Positions 32,343-44,737 of a stretch of DNA of 64,000 nucleotides are shown piece after piece. The notes under the pieces were generated by a model that did not search any database, was not told where the DNA came from, and saw only the letters and a program-made list of their open reading frames with translations. Within the stretch, counting starts at the first letter, position 1; every line of letters starts with the position of its first letter. This DNA comes from Carex sylvatica (taxonomy: Eukaryota > Streptophyta > Magnoliopsida > Poales > Cyperaceae), in the NCBI GenBank assembly GCA_964058845.1, contig CAXKVR010000188.1, forward strand, positions 248,001-312,000, read 5' to 3'. A program made the translations under genes and the position numbers.

Positions 32343-35300
32343 TTAATTCACATATTCTTCATCTTGATGATCATGCCGTAAATAACTGGCATCATCGATA
32401 TCATCATTTCTTACTTCGTTAGATGACATGCCAACAGAGAATGGGAGTGTTTCTTCAAAATGGTTGAACTCTTCATTATCGACCACATCTTGAACACTCA
32501 CTATGCGTCTTTTACTGTGAAGGATAATACAACACTTACTATTGAGGGGGTCTTCAACATAGAAGACTTGGGTGGCCTGATTTGCAAGTATGAATGGATC
32601 ATTTTTATATCCCAATTTTTCCAAATCCACGATAGTAAAGCCGTACTTATCCACTTGAACGCCCCGGCGGTTATCAACCCATTTACACCGGAATAACGGA
32701 ATCTTAAATTTGACGTAATCGAGCTCCCATATTTCTTCAATTTGACTATAATATGAGTTCTTCGCATGTATTGCCCGAGCATCCTTAGATCTGGAGAATT
32801 CTTCTGAAATAGCTACTAGAGTTATACCACTACTTTGATTAATGCTTTTTCCATCTTGTTTTATTGTGTAAAACATGTACCCATTGATGTCATATGCTTG
32901 GTACGTATTAACAATAATAGTTGGACCTCTTGCTAACCATTTTATAGATTTATCTGCCAATTCCACCTCGCTTTGTCTAATAACTCTGTTTTTTATAAAT
33001 TCTGCAAACTTACTATTATGTTCTTTGGTAATCCACAAGTCTCCTTTTGTCGGATTAAGTTCTTTCAAAAGGTTTTGTGCTCGTTAATGTATGGAGAGAT
33101 GTATGTCATGTGCTGTAAGACCAAAAGGTGTGCTTTTTCATGCAAAGACTTATCAGTCTCAATTGGTTCCAAACCAATGGTTCCCACACCTGTAACCCGG
33201 CCCTTATGGCGTGATTCAGGAATACCAATAGGCTGTACATCTGCTATATAACTATTATAAAATTCGATAGCCTCTTCTGCAATATAACCTTCGACAATAC
33301 TCCCCTCGGGCCGATATCAATTTCTTACATATCCCTTCAAGATAGCCATGTATCTCTCGAATGGATACATATACTGCAAGAACACAGGACCACAGAGCTT
33401 AATTTCATAGACCAGGTGAACAATTAGGTGAACCATGATATCAAAAAAGGTCGGAGGGAAGTATATTTCAAGCTCACATAAAGTGATGACAACATCACGT
33501 TGCAATTCATCCAAACTTTCGGGATCGACAACCTTGCTACAAATTGCATTAAAGAAAAAAAAAGCTTTAAAATTGGTAACTGTACTTTTTCTAGAAGTAT
33601 ACCATGGATTGCAATAGGTAGCATTTGTGTCATCAAAACATGACAGTCGTGAGACTTTATCCCGGTCAATTTTAAATTCTTCATTGACACTAGCTTTTTT
33701 ATGTTAGCAGAATATCCAGAAGTAACTTTAACACTATGAAGGCATTGGCAAAGCCTTCTCTTTTTGCCTTTTGATAAATTGTACAAAGCTGGAGGAAGGT
33801 AAGTTCGAGTATTTAATCCATCTTTGGTTTTTCTTAGTTTAGGTGCAACCTCTCTCCATTTTATGCCCATATTGACCATATCTTTGCGAGCATATAGTCC
33901 ATCTTTGGTCTTTTTCGGAATGCCCAACAACAAACCAACTAAGCTTTCACATACATTTTTTTCAATGTGCATCAAATCAAGACAATGTCGCACTTGTAAC
34001 TCCTCCCAATATGGTAAATCCCAAAAAAATGATCTCTTCTTTCAATTTTCACCTTTCGGGTCTGTTTTTTTCTTAATAAATTTTTCGAATTGAACTTTGA
34101 TATCTTTCACTTGTGAATACACTTCCGTACCGGTCAGTGGAGAACGAGCTCGTCCAGTCTCAATATCACCATTGAAAGATTTCTTGTTCTTACGATATGG
34201 GTGATTAGGAGGAAGAAACCTACGGTGACCCATGTACTGTTTTTTTACAATTTTTTAAACGAATGTCAACTGTATCATCTTCACAAACAGGGCAACCTTT
34301 CCTCCCTTTGTTACTATAACCCGACAAATTATCATATGCTGAAAAATTATTTATGGTCCAAAATATCATTGCTCGCAATTTGAAATTTTCCTTACCGTAT
34401 GCATCCCACACTTGCACCCAATCACACCATAATTTTTTCAAGTCATCAATCAACGGTGCTAAATACACATCTATGTCATTTCCGGGTTGTTTTGGGCCTG
34501 AAATTAGTAACGACATCATAATGTACTTGCGTTTCATAGTTAATCAGGGAGGAAGGTTATAAATACACAGTAAAACTGGCCACGTGCTATGCTGACTGCT
34601 CATGTTACCGTGCAGGTTTACTCCATCCGAACTTAACCCAAGCCTTAGGTTTCCTGGTCCATCACCAAATTTTTTTTTGAACTTTCTGTCAATATTTCTC
34701 CATTGCGGTGAATCAGCAGGGTGTCTGAGTTTTCCATCTGTTTTTCGGACATCGGCATGCCAACGCAACAACTGTGCATCCTTAGGATTTTTGAACAAAC
34801 ACTTGAATCTCAGTATCATGGGAAAATACCATATCACTTTTGCTGGAGGTCCTTTTGTATCTGTTTCATCATTATCGTCAGTTTGGTTCTTTCTTTTATA
34901 GCGAGATTCACCACATATAGGACAAAATTCACATTTATTGTATTCTTTTACGATACAATATGCAATCGTTCGGACATGCATGTATTCTTTCTACATCTAG
35001 ACCCATAGGACACAATAATTTTTTGACTCGATAACATGATCTTGGTAACTCGTTCTCATCTGGGAGCATATCTCCTAAGAGTTGTAATAAAGCGGTAAAA
35101 CTTTTATCACTCCAATGGTTACTTGCCTTTAAATTATACAATTTTAACACAGCATCCATTTTTATAAAATTATCACAACCAGAAAACAAAGGTTTTTCAT
35201 ATTCAACATACAACTCTTGTAAATTGTCATTTTCATCATCACTAAACATTTCTCCTAAATTGTCATTCGAATTAAAATTATAATTCACATCCATTTCCTG

Positions 35301-35609
35301 ATCACTATCAACACTGACATCCTCATTCTCCTGGTCAATCTCAATTCCAGCAGCGGTGCTTGTTTCTCCATAACTCTCTCCATGCTTGGTCCAACGTGCA
35401 TATTGCTCTTTAAAATCACGACGAATCAAATGATTTTTCACTGTTTCAATAGTGCGAAACCTCTTCAAGTTCAAATAGTCTTTGCATGGACACGGAATCA
35501 TGTCATCACCCATTGCCTTCATATCTTGCTCAGCAAATTTTATGAAACTTTTCACACCCTCCAAATACTCAATGGTATTATGACCTCCATACATCCAATC
35601 TCGATCCAT
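32343..35609 (-). pseudogene. TNP2-like CACTA transposase, multiply broken (unit 1)
   Basis: Domains in order from 35609: transposase-associated N-terminal domain (MDRDWMYGG … CPCKDY, ends near 35380); acidic linker; zinc-binding CPNDC … CxxCGESRYK; transposase_21 core (LLISGPKQPGNDIDVYLAPL, CPVCEDDT, MGHRRFLPPNHPYR); HCLDLMHIEKNVCES; DUF4218 (SHDCHVLMTQMLPIA, ELEIYFPPTFFDIMVHL, MYPFERYMAILKGY); DUF4216 (KYGFTIVDLEKLGYKNDPF…ATQVFYVED) near the C-terminus. Such proteins bind CACTA ends and catalyse excision and insertion. Lesions: TGA for Trp at 34544-34546 and TGA at 33317-33319 are shared with the 57-60 kb copy; private ones are frameshifts near 34950, 34238 and 33076 and a TGA near 34020. 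It cannot make an active enzyme. Confidence 0.9.
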
Positions 35610-35700
35610 CTGTAATTATAAAAATAATTAGGTAAGAGGTCAGTATATCTTAAAATTATAATTTGGGGCTTACATAGGGCCGGTGCACAATCCTAACCCA

Positions 35701-35933
35701 CTCTTTGAATGCTTTGTCTCAGTAGTGAGCACATGTCAACGTTATTTGGTATTTAAGAAAAATTCGGCAGCATTTCCCCTTCGTTCCCCAAGTACGCGTA
35801 AAAATCTCATATGTTTGGAAATGAAATCCAATACGTACTCGTGGGAATAAGGATAAATGCTACCGAATTTTTCTTAAATTCCAAATCTGCTAACATGTGT
35901 TCATATCCTAAATGAGACAAAACATTCAAAGAG
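35701..35933. repeat. Foldback MITE in the transposase leader (unit 1)
   Basis: Arms of about 75-85 bp: ctctttgaatgctttgtctc … ttaagaaaaattcggcagca at left, inverted at right (aaatgctaccgaattt … caaagag). Lies between the coding start and an upstream non-coding exon. Also at 60138-60370. Confidence 0.7.
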
Positions 35934-36149
35934 CAGTCCCAACAGGGAACTATTCAAAATAATCCCTATTGAATTAATTTTGAACGGGCATCGACCTAAA
36001 AGGCATACTAAATGTTCAAGGCAAATTGGATAGATCGCAGAATACAATAATACTAAGCTACAAACTATCCATATATAATTCGATTGAAATTAGGAATACC
36101 ATGAAAAAAAATAATTACTCTAACCCATCAACAAATTTAATTAAATTTA

Positions 36150-36965
36150 CCTTCTCTTCTGAACTTGGATTAATGATGTATTGGTTGTACTGTGCCTTGT
36201 TTTGGTCAATCTACATACACACACACACAAAAAATACCATAAGTAAAGCAAAAAAAAAATAGGCCTTGTCTTTTTATGATTACATCCCGAGTAAATGAAA
36301 GTTTTTTATGTAGTAACCCATAATATTTAGAATTGAACATCAAAATTTCTTTGGTTGAATCTTGGTCCTGACATGGTCCAGCCCTAATTCTATAACACCT
36401 GGGGTACAAAGCTCAGTTCAATCTCATCTCACTATTAGCTCAGTCCTAAAGCTTAGTTTAACACCAACTCCGCCCCTTGACAGTGACCACTTTATATGCA
36501 TTCTACTTCCAAATTCAGACATAAGACAACAATGGACAAAATTTGCTGAGATTACCCATATCTGCAACTATAAATAGATACCGCTGCTATCATTTCTTCT
36601 CTAATCCCTATATGGCTACAATAATTTTGTCTTAAATATTTCTTAAACTCATCGATTCTTACTTAAAATGCATGATACCTTGTCAGTTTGGTATCAACCT
36701 CGTATTTTTGATACTTCTTTTGGTCAAATACCATAAGTAAAGCAAAAAAAAAAAAATCAGTAGAAGAGCTAAATTGAGCAAATCTTACCGAGTTATATTG
36801 CAATCCAGAGGAAATGAATCTACGGTGTTAGGAGGGGAGAAATAGGATGCGATCGGAGAAGAGAAAGTGCAGTTGAGCGGGGTGAGGCAGGTCAGAACAG
36901 TGGGCCGAGGCTAAGCGAAAAAGAGGCGAAGAGCGAAATGAAATTAATTACAAGCGGCTGACCTA
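36150..36965 (-). other. Probable 5' leader and promoter side of the transposase gene (unit 1)
   Basis: A GC-richer block (36820-36960) on the minus strand ends in a plausible donor (ctcg|gtaaga near 36790), and a further exon-like piece near 36210-36153 ends in aag|gtaaat. Both are upstream of the coding ATG at 35609 and recur in unit 3 (about 60590-61390). A (CA)n run lies at 36215-36230. Confidence 0.45.
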
Positions 36966-37019
36966 GATAGTTATACTGGAAAAAGGATAGCTTAGAAGGG
37001 AAATAAAATCACTGACGGT

Positions 37020-37350
37020 TCCAAAAAAAAAAAACAGTCAACAAATCACCTAACACTGATGGAAACAAATAAAACAGTCAGTAAACAGTTTTTATAAAAC
37101 AGTCAGTAAACAGTTTTTATAAAACCGTCAGTAAACAGTTTTTATAAAACAGTCAGTAAACAGTTTTTTATAAAACAGTCAGTAAACAGTTTTTTATAAA
37201 ACAGTCAGTAAACAGTTTTTTATAAAACAGTCAGTAAACTGTTTTTATAAAACAGTCAGTAAACTGTTTTTATAAAACAGTCAGTAAACTGTTTTTATAA
37301 AACAGTCAGTGTTGGTTGCCATCACCGACTGTTTTTAAAAAAAGCAGTCA
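37020..37350. repeat. CACTA subterminal tandem repeats (unit 1)
   Basis: At least nine units of 'aaacagtcagtaaacagttt' plus ttataa, period about 28-30 bp, in two variants (aaacagtt and aaactgtt). In unit 3 (61515-61640) only about five units remain. Confidence 0.85.
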
Positions 37351-37479
37351 GTGTTGATATATGGATTATTGTTTAAAAACAGTCAATTGTATGGTTTGGA
37401 AATCGTTATTTGGTATGATTTTTGCATATGAAGTGGAAATATATTTGAAATTTGAATTGAGTTAATTCATGACAGTTGT

Positions 37480-37964
37480 TGTCACACTCCGCGGCCACAG
37501 GTCGCAACAGTCCCCCGCCGTAAGCATACAACTCCGTGTATGCTTACAAGGCAATTCAACATACACTCAGAAATACACGACAAAAATATATAATGCAAGT
37601 CATATATAATATTCCAAGTAAACGAGACTGGTAAAAGTCTAACATATCAAAGGTATCTCTTACGGATACCGACTGCCAGGTATTACATAGATAGCTATAC
37701 AAAAAAATCAATACATATAAATATACACATTTCTAGTCACATAACAAAAATAACGACTATGGTAAAGGTGACATATATCGGGGGCCTACTACTCGCGTGC
37801 CTCCCCAGACCCAGTCGCACCAAAATCTGTAAAAAAACCCAAAAGGGTTTGGGTGAAAATTTTTATTCTCAGTGCGAATTTGCCACGATCAGGTTATTAG
37901 ACTTGCAATCAGACTCCATTTTGACAAAATAAAATCCATACGAAATCACATTTACAATTTTACC

Positions 37965-38011
<47 letters not shown>

Positions 38012-40278
38012 ATGAATGCATATGCTTGACAACAGATAATCAAATGAAATACAGCTAATGAAATTTCCAAAATGAAGTTCAAACGAGAACATAACAGGCT
38101 TAACTTATTTTAATAAGGCTAGTAGCACCTACAGATGTTCCACACAGCTTGACCCTTTATCTGACCCTCGTCTGTAGGGTTACTGACACCTACAGACGTT
38201 TCACCTAGCTGGACCCTTTATCTGACACCCATCTGCAGTGCTTTGGCTTAACTGTTTTCTAAAGTCTGGTTTGAAATCATATAATGAAAATTCTCTTTGA
38301 AATCATTCGGAATATCGTAACGTTTAATTGACCTTCCAAATCCATTATCACGTAGGATAATACTCTCGAGCCACAGACGTTACACACGAGTCACCCACAA
38401 TTACAATCACAATCACAGTCACAATCAACATATAAATATATGTATATATAAAGTCACCCACCCCTCGTCCCAACTGGTACTGGAAAAATATGAGGGCCAT
38501 TCACTTAATGCGCCAGAAAGATCCTGGGATCAAAGTCAGCTATACAGCTCAACTTCATCAATTCATTAACAATAAATTTTACAATCAGCAATTTGTGGTG
38601 ACTTTCGACCATACTCAAATCACAAAATAACAATTCAATTCGGCAACTAGACGAATATGCAATTCAACTATATCACAAGAATTCGGTTATGCAAATAAAC
38701 TCACACCTTTCCAATTATTCAACGATCAAACATACGACATGAATTCAAAACAAAATTATGCAACAATCAAGCATTCAACATGACAATCGAGAAATAATTT
38801 AATTCTTTAAAAATAAAACATCAAACAAGTTCAAGAACCCCACACCTGATTACGACGAGCGTACCGTGAAGTTATGGATCAGGCGTCTCGTATTGCTTCG
38901 CAAAGTCTTGCTCGACCGAGCCTACACCTATATTACACATATTCATTTGGTTTAGGCTTGGTTCAATGGTCGGGAGGTTCAATTGGGTGGCACGAGTTAT
39001 TTCCTATTTTTTTAACTGAATTCGTATATCCTTTTTATTGATTTCCTTACTTAACACCTCTTAACCATCATGCACTTTGCGATTAGGTCCTCTAAACTAT
39101 ATACCATCTCAATTTGGTTTCCGTAACAATTCAATTTACCGATTGGTTAAACTCTGATTTGGTCAAAATTCGAATTAACTGATACATGTGCTAGCATTCC
39201 GAAATCAAAAGGAAATCCTACCGATTACAAGTCTATTTGGTCGAGTTAGCCTAATCAATCAACCACATTTTCAAATTTTTGGATTTGGTACCGAAAACTC
39301 TAAAACTAAAAATCCCAAAATTGAGACGAAATCGAGATAAAAATTGGCAAATAACTAACAACGAAGCTCAAAGGACTAGTCTACAAGAGTTTCAAGCACA
39401 AATTTCAGGTTTAAAATAAAAACCCGAACAATCGAGAGAATCCGAGGTTTCAAGAGAAACAATAAAAGAAACAATTACCGAACGGAAGGCTAGGAGAGAT
39501 CTACGGCCAGTTTCTCGCTTTTACTTTCGATTTCTTGGGCCTTTAGGCGATTTGAGATGGGGATGGGCTCTCTTCTTCTTTTCTTCTTCTTTTGGCAGAA
39601 CACACAAGACAGATGGGGAAAGGACGGAGGAGAAACAGAGAAAGGAAAAAAAAATCTGAGTTTTAATTAAAAATCTCTCTGAGTGCAGACGTACTCGTTT
39701 TCAGTGCGGGTCGACCACCCGCACTCAGCCCTTGTCAGAATTCAAACGACACAGAAAATACAGAAAAGTACTCTAGTGTGGACGCACTTATATTCAGTGC
39801 GTGTCAGTCACCCGCACTCATCACTTGGACAGATTTTAGGATTTCAGAAAAATCACAGGAATTCATGAGTGTGGACGCACTAAATTTCAGTGCGGATGCA
39901 CTAAATTTCAGTGCGGACGCACTCAGTACTTAGTCAAAATTTTCATCAAAATGACACTGAATCAAGAAAAGTCCGAGCCTAATGCGTCCGCATTGAAATT
40001 CAGTGCGGGTCGAGACACCCGTACTCAGGACTTAGTCAATTTTCAGAAAAAGAGCTCGGGTCAGTGCAGATCATCCATCCGCACTCACCACCAGTGGGGA
40101 CGCACTGAGCCTATAAGGTTCCAGAAATTCGTATTTTCAATGCAGTTTCGATTCATACTTGATTTACTTATCCAGAGAAACCTTAATTAAATTTTAAACT
40201 TCTATTTTATTAGCATAATTTTCAATTCTTGCTTTTAAATCCCTTGAAAATAAATTATAAAAATTTCGTAACGTAACA
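37480..40278. mobile_element. 2.8-kb solo LTR of a retrotransposon
   Basis: It starts TGTCACACTCCGCGGCC and ends …cgtaacgtaaca, so it has the TG…CA ends of an LTR, and the 5-bp duplication GTTGT lies on both sides (37475-37479 and 40279-40283). No second LTR, primer-binding site, or gag/pol frame is found between them, so it is a solo LTR left by recombination. It sits inside the CACTA element. Inside are a (TA)n tract (37969-38008), a roughly 75-bp doubled segment around 38120-38240 (cacctacagatgttcca) and a repeat zone at 39680-40120. The TGTCACACC start and length suggest a Ty3-type element, which is inference. Confidence 0.88.
39680..40120. repeat. Repeat zone of 'cagtgcgg…cgcact' units inside the LTR
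   Basis: Seven or more units with the palindromic core agtgcgg…ccgcact (for example cagtgcgggtcgaccacccg, cagtgcggacgcactcag) with variable spacers. GC content is well above the neighbourhood. Open frames of 61 and 79 codons here follow the repeat and are not genes. Confidence 0.75.
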
Positions 40279-40639
40279 GTTGTATCAGAGACTTTGTTTT
40301 AATTAGAATGATATTTTGTCGCCTCATGCACAGTTGATATATGGATTGTTGTTTAATCGATTTTTTAATTACTTGTACACATTTCTTGCATGGTTGATGC
40401 AATGATTTTTAAATTTCTTGTATAATTGTTTTAGAGCTTAGTAGAGTTGAGTATAAAAGTAAATCGGATTTTGGAAATGGATTAGATTTTTGAATGATGA
40501 TTGGGTTTTTAATGCATTAGTAATATATGAGAGTAATAGCACTGAGTTATTATCATTCAATGTATAAGGTTGATGAACTGACTGTCATTTAATTAAAACA
40601 GTCGTTGTCGGTGAAGGAGTTTTTTGTACTAGTAATTTA

Positions 40640-41756
40640 AACGGTTCCAATCGACCCACGGACGACTTATTCCCGTCCGTCTTCATTAACTCACAAAATA
40701 AGAGTTTATATTTCATGTTCATGCATAGAAGATGTGAGTCATATATGCAATATGCATGTAATGTTATATAATATAATGTGTTAAAATCATTTAATTAAGC
40801 ACTAAACATGTTATAACATTAATTATTTTATAAATATTACTAATATAATTTTCATTACAAAATATTTCTAAAATTAAAGTTAAAATTTGATGTTAATTGT
40901 CTAAATTTTACTAATCACGTAAATTAACTTATTAAACGTAATATGTTCATTCTAACAAACAAGCATTACAATTTTTTGATAAAACAATTAATTAGTAATT
41001 TACGTTGTATTAGCTAGGTTTTTCATTCCATCATTAACAAACTTTTAACCACTATACAAGTCTTACCAAATATAATTCCAATCCTATTTTTATATTTTAT
41101 GAATTACAACGATAAAATATTTATTGCATCTATAAATTCAATTTAAACAATTAAACTTAATTATTACATATCTTACAAAATATACAGAATGCATAAATTT
41201 TTATTCTCAAATAGTTATACATCCCTAATAATTTATTTCTAAATATAGAAGTGATATTAATAATTTATTTCTCAAATAGTTATACATCCCTAACATGAAA
41301 TCTATCTACAATTTAAATTTTCACTGTTTCTAAGTTTCTAATTAATATATTTTTAGTTTTATTTTGTTTGACATAAATTAAATTATCGTATTATTTATTT
41401 ATGTACGCATTTCCTTAACAACTAATCAAAATTTAAAAATATATTATAAATTTTAAAAGACATAATTATATTGTAAAAATCTACAATTTACTTAATTTGA
41501 TTCCCTTATAAAAATTATCAACAGACGCAAAATTCCGGTTGAAATCATATTTCATATAACTTGTGATTTTCTTTAGGATTCTCCGTCTTCTTGTATTATC
41601 TTGTAATTATTTAATTTGTATTTGTAAAAACTTGAAAGATTTTAAGTTTTAACTTGATTTTATTAAATAAATTAATGCATTACATGGGTTCAATGAAATG
41701 TTCAAACCAAAATAATATATTTTTAATTATGATATTTGAAAAAAAACTAATTAAGA
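40640..41756. other. AT-rich spacer between two CACTA right ends
   Basis: No gene. The part from about 40990 recurs in unit 2 at 44983-45650. It contains a local direct repeat ('tttctcaaatagttatacat') near 41210 and 41265. Confidence 0.55.
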
Positions 41757-42232
41757 ACTAACACTGACTGTTTCTTTAAAAAGAGTCAGTGTTGAGCACC
41801 AACACTAATGGTTTTTAAAGCGTCAGTGTTGGTCCTCAACACTGACGCTCTAAAAATGGTCAGTGCTTATTATCAACACTGACGCTCTAAAAATGGTCAG
41901 TGCTTCAACGCGGCGTCAGTGTTGGGTCTCAACACTGACGCTTTAAAAACAGTCAGTGTTGGTGTTCAACACTGACCGTTTTTAAAAAACCGTCAGTGTT
42001 GATAACAAACACTGACTCTTTTTAGAGCGTCAGTGTTGAGCACCAACACTGACGCTTTTTAAAGAAATAGTCAGTGTTGGTTGTCAACACTGACTATTTT
42101 TAAAGAAGTCAGTGTTAATAACAAACACTGACTGTTATTTAATGAAAGAGTCAGTGTAGGTATAGCAACACTGATGCTTTGGTTAAAACAGTCGGTGATG
42201 AAGGGTCGGCGAAAGGGTTTTTTGTACTAGTG
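41757..42232. mobile_element. CACTA right end with palindromic subterminal repeats (unit 1/unit 2 junction)
   Basis: About a dozen hairpin units of aacactgactgtttttaaa / aaacagtcagtgttg type precede the terminus …gttttttgtactagtg, the inverse of CACTAGTACAAAAAAC. It ends exactly at 42232 and is followed by the 17-bp spacer ataccatatctatgtag and the next hAT copy. Its left partner was not found. The same end occurs at 46258. Confidence 0.8.
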
Positions 42233-42249
42233 ATACCATATCTATGTAG

Positions 42250-42933
42250 TAGGGGTGTAAACGGAGTGGATTTGGAGTGGATAATGCTAATACCATATCC
42301 GTATCCGTCTTTCAATGAGCGAATATGGATACAGATAGTAAATGGATATTAAAATTTAAAATCAAATCTGCCTTAAACGGATACGAATACGGATACGAAC
42401 ACGGAGCGAATAATCTACGAATACAGATACGAAACAAATAATTATCGAATAATTGAGTTATACACTTTAAGATAAAAAAAGAGTACTTTTTTATTGTTAT
42501 CTTGAAACAAGGACTAAAACTAATTTAACAAAGACTAAAAGCATAGAGAGTGAAGAAATGGAGATAAAAATAAAAGAAAATAGCCCCATCAACACAAAAA
42601 AAAAAATTAAATTAGAAACCGGATCGTATCATTATTTATTGATCCCACAACCAAGATTGAAGTGAATATGAGATAATTATATAACAACTTTTATTCTAAG
42701 CAGTACATTTAAAGCCGGTTGGGAGCAATTTCGAATCCGAATAATTGCGGATACAGATACAGATATTCACCTTCATGAAATTATCCATATTCATATCCGT
42801 TATTATTTCACCATATGTAAAAAAAATCCATATCCGTATCCATAATTATCCGTATCAATTTAATCCGAATTCGGATAATCTCTGAATACGAAGCGAATAC
42901 GGAGCATATTATCTATATCCGTTTACACCCCTA
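42250..42933. mobile_element. hAT element, uninterrupted copy (unit 2)
   Basis: Ends as at 15970-21814, and no CACTA inside: the site reads gcatagagagtgaag near 42541-42556. The right flank is CATGTAGC, but the left flank is ctatgtag, because the left side joins a CACTA end. It is a duplicate of the 15970 insertion, not an independent one. Confidence 0.9.
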
Positions 42934-43772
42934 CATGTAGCACTGATCTCATGAAGTCTGACTGAAACAAAACAAAATGATTTCTCTTCATTTCATTTCA
43001 TTACATTAGTAGTAGGAACGGTAGTATTTTGGATAATTTAATTATAATATTGTGATCCAAATTAGATATCCATGAACAACCTTGGATTAAAATGTTCTCG
43101 TGTTACCTTTTAGTGGGTATAGTCAATATTATGATCTCTCATTAATGATTGGTTTGTCATGGTTAGCTCATTTTTTATTTTTTTCCTCTTACTCTGTTTC
43201 TCAGAGGAGGGTACATACGGGGAGGGGAGCACAGAATAATTTAAACTCATCGGTGCTCGTTCCAAGTAATGTTCAGCGATATTTCTTAAATAATAATGAA
43301 ATATAATATTAATTTTGGTACAAACATGAATTGACTAAAATTTTACTAGCTCTGTTTTTTAAGTAGGCAACCATTTTCAACTGCTATCTGCCAACTCAGT
43401 ATTTCAACTATCAACCTAAATATGAATAAACCTTAACCATGACCACTAAGCTTTGACCAGAGGCGGATCCAAATTTTTTGTAAAGGACGACAAAAAAAAT
43501 AGTGTATCGAATTTAAATAGCTAATTGGATTCAAAATCATTCAGATTTAGTCAGTTTATTGTGTCAATGACACAAGAAAATAATAAATTATTAAGCATTC
43601 CATCTTACGTACTTTTTAGCTATTTTTTTATGAGGGTCAAAGTCCTTTGTCTCACCTCTACTGCAAATTTTTGATTCAAAATATTTATATATTTTTTAGG
43701 GTCAGTGAGCAATTGCCCACCAACAATTAGTATTAATATAAGAAAAATAGTTACAAAATTACATCCTGCAAG

Positions 43773-44425
43773 CATAGAATGAAATACTGGCCGATATCAA
43801 TTCGGATCAGCTGATACGTATCGGTGATTAGCCGGGATTGATCCGATACTAGTCTGATACTTGCAGATTTTGTATTTTTCGTCTAATTTATGTCATTGTG
43901 GTCTGATTCTGGCCATTATTCGTTTGAAAACTTTAACCCGTGATTGATTAAATAGAGTATAAACTATACACATGCAGAAAACTCTTTACATTCATTGATT
44001 AAATAGTATCAACTATGAACCCATGATTGGTTAAATAGTGTATCAACTATATATATGCATATGGATATGAAGATGTTAACAATCCTTCATTTGAGTCTAT
44101 AATATCTTCTTTTTTTTGGTTCCGAACAACAATATTTCCATTTTTATTATAATACAAATGACGATGAAGTGATCCAGCCAGCAAGACAGTTTCTGGCAGT
44201 GAAAAAGTGTGTTTATAGTTTTAATGCTTGTATTATATTGGATTAGTGGATTATTCGATTGTAATCACTTATCTAAACATAAATTATTGACAAATTATTT
44301 TTTTATTAATTTTTTCTTATCTCTTAGTGTAAAACAAGTTTCTGACCAAAAAAATCTGATTTTCTGATCCAAATCGACTGATACGGACCGATTCACCGAT
44401 CCCGATACCGATATTTCCTTCTATG
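43773..44425. mobile_element. hAT element of the 23713 type (unit 2 copy)
   Basis: Left flank CCTGCAAG (43765-43772) and right flank TCTGCAAG (44426-44433). Confidence 0.85.
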
Positions 44426-44581
44426 TCTGCAAGGACAAAGTTTCAATCAAATATTCTAAAAGCAACACCAAAAAAAGAAAAGCTAAACGCTAAAGCTTTA
44501 ATACTAACTATCTATCAAATACCCCTTGTAATAAAACACAGTAGCACGTGGATTGGTCCATCTCCCACTCTCTCATGTCTG

Positions 44582-44737
44582 TTATCGATAATTCTCTATA
44601 ACGCCGACCACAAATTGATTCGTAGTTCTCTCATTGATTAAAATATGAATCTCCTTCCTTTCTTGGAAGAATAACCGTCTATTTCTCTCCCGCCACAGTG
44701 CTCAAACCGCTCCCACCCAAAAGGTGTCCCAAATTGC
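44582..44737 (-). pseudogene. LINE C-terminal remnant (unit 2)
   Basis: Same ALWRERNRRLFFQ block and same internal TGA as at 24527-24682. Confidence 0.5.

Larger units (their letters stand above)
31327..40634. mobile_element. CACTA (En/Spm) element with dead TNP2 transposase and an inserted LTR (unit 1)
   Basis: The right end at 40634 reads …gaaggagttttttgtactag, the inverse of CACTAGTACAAAAAACTCC. Subterminal zones at 31340-31385 and 37015-37375 are built from aacactgactgtttt / aaacagtcagtgtt words. The transposase gene runs right to left. The left end is not secure: 'tactagttttcagtgttgcc' near 31327 lacks the expected terminus, so the left side may be truncated. An alternative right end of the same family lies at 42232. 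Confidence 0.65.

Noticed and set aside
39683..40190. Two open frames of 61 and 79 codons in the LTR
   Set aside because: They follow a repeat zone with 'cagtgcgg' units, and their text is a translation of the repeats.
41757..42180. CRISPR-like array of short spaced repeats
   Set aside because: The repeats are palindromic subterminal units of a plant CACTA element, alternate in orientation, vary in sequence and end in a CACTA terminus.
31327..42232. One complete CACTA element from 31327 to 42232
   Set aside because: Two right termini exist (40634 and 42232), and the left end does not show CACTAGTACAAAAAAC or a matching 3-bp flank, so a single complete element cannot be claimed.
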